From Rhodobacterales bacterium (lineage in GTDB: Bacteria; Pseudomonadota; Alphaproteobacteria; Rhodobacterales; Rhodobacteraceae): a stretch of 64,000 bases of DNA. The DNA lies in the NCBI GenBank assembly GCA_002747035.1, contig PDRZ01000015.1:1-64000 (forward strand). Direction: 5' to 3'. A program made the position numbers and the translations under genes. The number at the start of each line of letters is the position of its first letter. The stretch's first letter is position 1. The notes under the pieces are model-generated. The model was not told where the DNA came from and made no database searches. It saw only the letters and a program-made list of their open reading frames with translations. Below, piece after piece: positions 62,544-64,000 of this stretch.

Positions 62544-64000
62544 ATGGAATTTGACTACGTAATCGTGGGCGGGGGGGCCGCCGGGGCGACGATCGCCAGC
62601 CGACTGAGCGAAGACGCGGATGTGACCGTGTGTCTGCTGGAGGCCGGGGGCGGAGGCAACGGCATCCTTGTCCGCGCACCCATGGGCGTGGTGGCGATGC
62701 TGCCCGGACGGCCGGCCAGGATCAACAACTGGGCCTTTGAAACGGTGCCCCAGCCCGGTTTGAACGGGCGCAAGGGGTATCAGCCGCGTGGCAAGGCGCT
62801 GGGCGGGTCCTCGGCTATCAACGCCATGCTCTACCTGCGTGGTCAGGCGGCGGATTACGATGGCTGGGCCGCGTTGGGATGCGACGGCTGGGGCTGGGAC
62901 GATGTGTTGCCCTATTTCCGCAAGGCCGAAAACAACGAACGCGGTGCCGATGACATGCACGGGGCCGAAGGGCCGTTGCAGGTGTCGAATCAGAAGGCAC
63001 CGCGCCCGATCTCACAGGCGTTTGTTGACGCGAATGCCCGCAACCAGATCCGCGCAGTGGCGGATTTCAATACGGGCGACAACGAAGGGGCGGGGCTTTA
63101 TCAGGTGACCCAGTTCCACCATGCCGACAAGAATGGCGAACGGTGTTCTGCGGCGGCCGGGTATCTGTTTCCGGTGATGGACCGGCCGAATCTGACCGTG
63201 ATCACCAGAGCCCACGCCACCCGTGTTCTGTTTGACGGCAAACGCGCCGTGGGGGTGGCCTGTCGCGTGGGCAAGGAAGACCGCGAGCTGCGCGCGACGC
63301 GCGAAGTCGTGCTGTGTGGGGGGGCGTTCAACTCGCCGCAGCTGCTGCAACTGTCCGGCGTGGGGCGGCCCGGGGATATTGTGCCGCACGGGATCGACAT
63401 GGTGCATGAATTGCCCGGTGTGGGGCAGAATTTGCAGGATCACCTTGATTTCATTCTGGCCTATAAAACCCGGGACCGGGATACAGTGGGGCTTGGCCCG
63501 CGCGGGGGGGTGTCCTTGCTGCGTCATGCGTTGAAATGGCGGCGCGACGGGGTGTCCATGGTGGCCTCACCCCTGGCCGAGGCCGGAAGTTTCTTCAAAA
63601 CCGACCCGGCGCTGGAGCGTGCCGATGTCCAGACCCATTTCGTGATCTCCGTGGTGGATGACCATGCGCGCAGGCTGCATATGGGGCACGGCTATTCCTG
63701 TCATGTCTGCGTGCTGCGCCCCTATTCGCGCGGGACGGTGGGATTGAACAGCGCCGATCCCATGGCGGCCCCCCGGATCGACCCGAATTTCCTTGGGGAT
63801 GAACGCGATCTGGCCACGTTGGTGGCCGGGGCCAAGAAGACCCGCGAGATCATGGAGACCGAACCGATGAAAGGGTTCAAGGCCAAAGAGCTGTTCGGCG
63901 TGTCCGACACGACAACGGACGCGGAATGGGAACAGCATATCCGCAACCGCGCTGATACGGTGTATCACCCGGTGGGCACCTGCAAGATGGGCGTGGATGA
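62544..64000 (+). CDS. GMC-family oxidoreductase (choline/alcohol dehydrogenase type), 3' end beyond window
   Basis: At least 485 residues of a GMC flavoprotein. The FAD motif IVGGGAAGATIASRL starts the protein, the GMC signature 1 GKALGGSSAINAMLYLRG is near residue 85 and signature 2 GGAFNSPQLLQLSG near 260, with the catalytic His in YHPVGTCKMG close to the window end. Members oxidise alcohols such as choline, ethanol or polyethylene glycol; the AlkJ-like alcohol dehydrogenase is one candidate and BetA-type choline dehydrogenase another. Neighbouring genes give no substrate. The start ATG at 62544 follows a strong ribosome-binding site. Confidence 0.88.
   Translation, partial: MEFDYVIVGGGAAGATIASRLSEDADVTVCLLEAGGGGNGILVRAPMGVVAMLPGRPARINNWAFETVPQPGLNGRKGYQPRGKALGGSSAINAMLYLRGQAADYDGWAALGCDGWGWDDVLPYFRKAENNERGADDMHGAEGPLQVSNQKAPRPISQAFVDANARNQIRAVADFNTGDNEGAGLYQVTQFHHADKNGERCSAAAGYLFPVMDRPNLTVITRAHATRVLFDGKRAVGVACRVGKEDRELRATREVVLCGGAFNSPQLLQLSGVGRPGDIVPHGIDMVHELPGVGQNLQDHLDFILAYKTRDRDTVGLGPRGGVSLLRHALKWRRDGVSMVASPLAEAGSFFKTDPALERADVQTHFVISVVDDHARRLHMGHGYSCHVCVLRPYSRGTVGLNSADPMAAPRIDPNFLGDERDLATLVAGAKKTREIMETEPMKGFKAKELFGVSDTTTDAEWEQHIRNRADTVYHPVGTCKMGVD

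Overview
The window looks like chromosomal DNA of a high-GC alphaproteobacterium of the Rhodobacterales (Roseobacter/Rhodobacter lineage). This rests on family resemblance: a fbcFBC-type cytochrome bc1 operon, a cobalamin-riboswitch cobW/cobN operon, a CaiD-type catabolic locus, a beta-1,6-GlcNAc-transferase-like protein, and strong GC3 bias that opens long spurious antisense frames. No rRNA, tRNA, CRISPR array, prophage or complete insertion sequence was seen. Almost all genes are ordinary housekeeping or accessory metabolism.

Layout. 1-96: right end of an IS5-type insertion sequence that stops at the stop codon of a glycosyltransferase gene. 93-2635: that glycosyltransferase and a divergent sulfotransferase, probably surface-glycan genes. 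2877-8945: an operon on the minus strand, cobalamin riboswitch > cobW > GNAT > cobN > GNAT. 9147-14171: smc, a VOC protein and a LysR regulator. 14391-17372: minus-strand cluster cinA-like > GNAT > AhpD-like > OmpA. 17576-19376: sfsA and map. 19626-25183: an orphan ORF, rsmD with a ferredoxin-reductase-like flavoprotein, a divergent peroxiredoxin, then ridA > glycerophosphodiesterase > FemAB-like > phhB. 25577-28072: malonyl-CoA synthetase and a divergent DMT transporter. 28237-32283: a phosphatase-like/sulfide:quinone oxidoreductase fusion, a SulP transporter and the truncated C-terminal half of a 2-dehydro-3-deoxygalactonokinase. 32330-37578: DEAD-box helicase, dapA and a lytic transglycosylase. 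37586-40230: DMT transporter, mnmD and a divergent FAD oxidase, which together look like a split MnmC. 40295-43462: MaoC-type hydratase, VOC protein and a membrane-bound nucleotide-sugar dehydratase. 43893-49087: CaiD-like hydratase, ADP-forming-type CoA ligase, acyl-CoA dehydrogenase and a divergent GlxA/AraC regulator. 49348-54456: AMP nucleosidase, HU, DMT transporter, CcdA, a WCSTC thioredoxin and an AEC carrier. 54548-59371: aroC, then a TPP riboswitch and thiBPQ. 59522-62204: petABC. 62544 to the end: an incomplete GMC oxidoreductase.

How the genes work together. Two metabolite-sensing riboswitches each head a matching cofactor operon: B12 for cobalt insertion, TPP for thiamine uptake. 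The CaiD locus suggests CoA-dependent breakdown of carnitine or a similar compound. The SQR/SulP pair suggests sulfide oxidation with anion export. The bc1 complex supplies the quinol-oxidising respiratory step that would accept electrons from SQR and acyl-CoA dehydrogenases.

The least-explained material is between genes: a roughly 72-bp conserved repeat in three copies (19444, 25295 and, inverted, 55851), a second hairpin repeat sharing the core GCGTTTCCACAT (2704 and 59393), and several perfect inverted repeats. I did not find a clearly new multi-gene system; the repeats, the split mnmC arrangement and the GNAT-containing cobN operon are the best candidates for follow-up.
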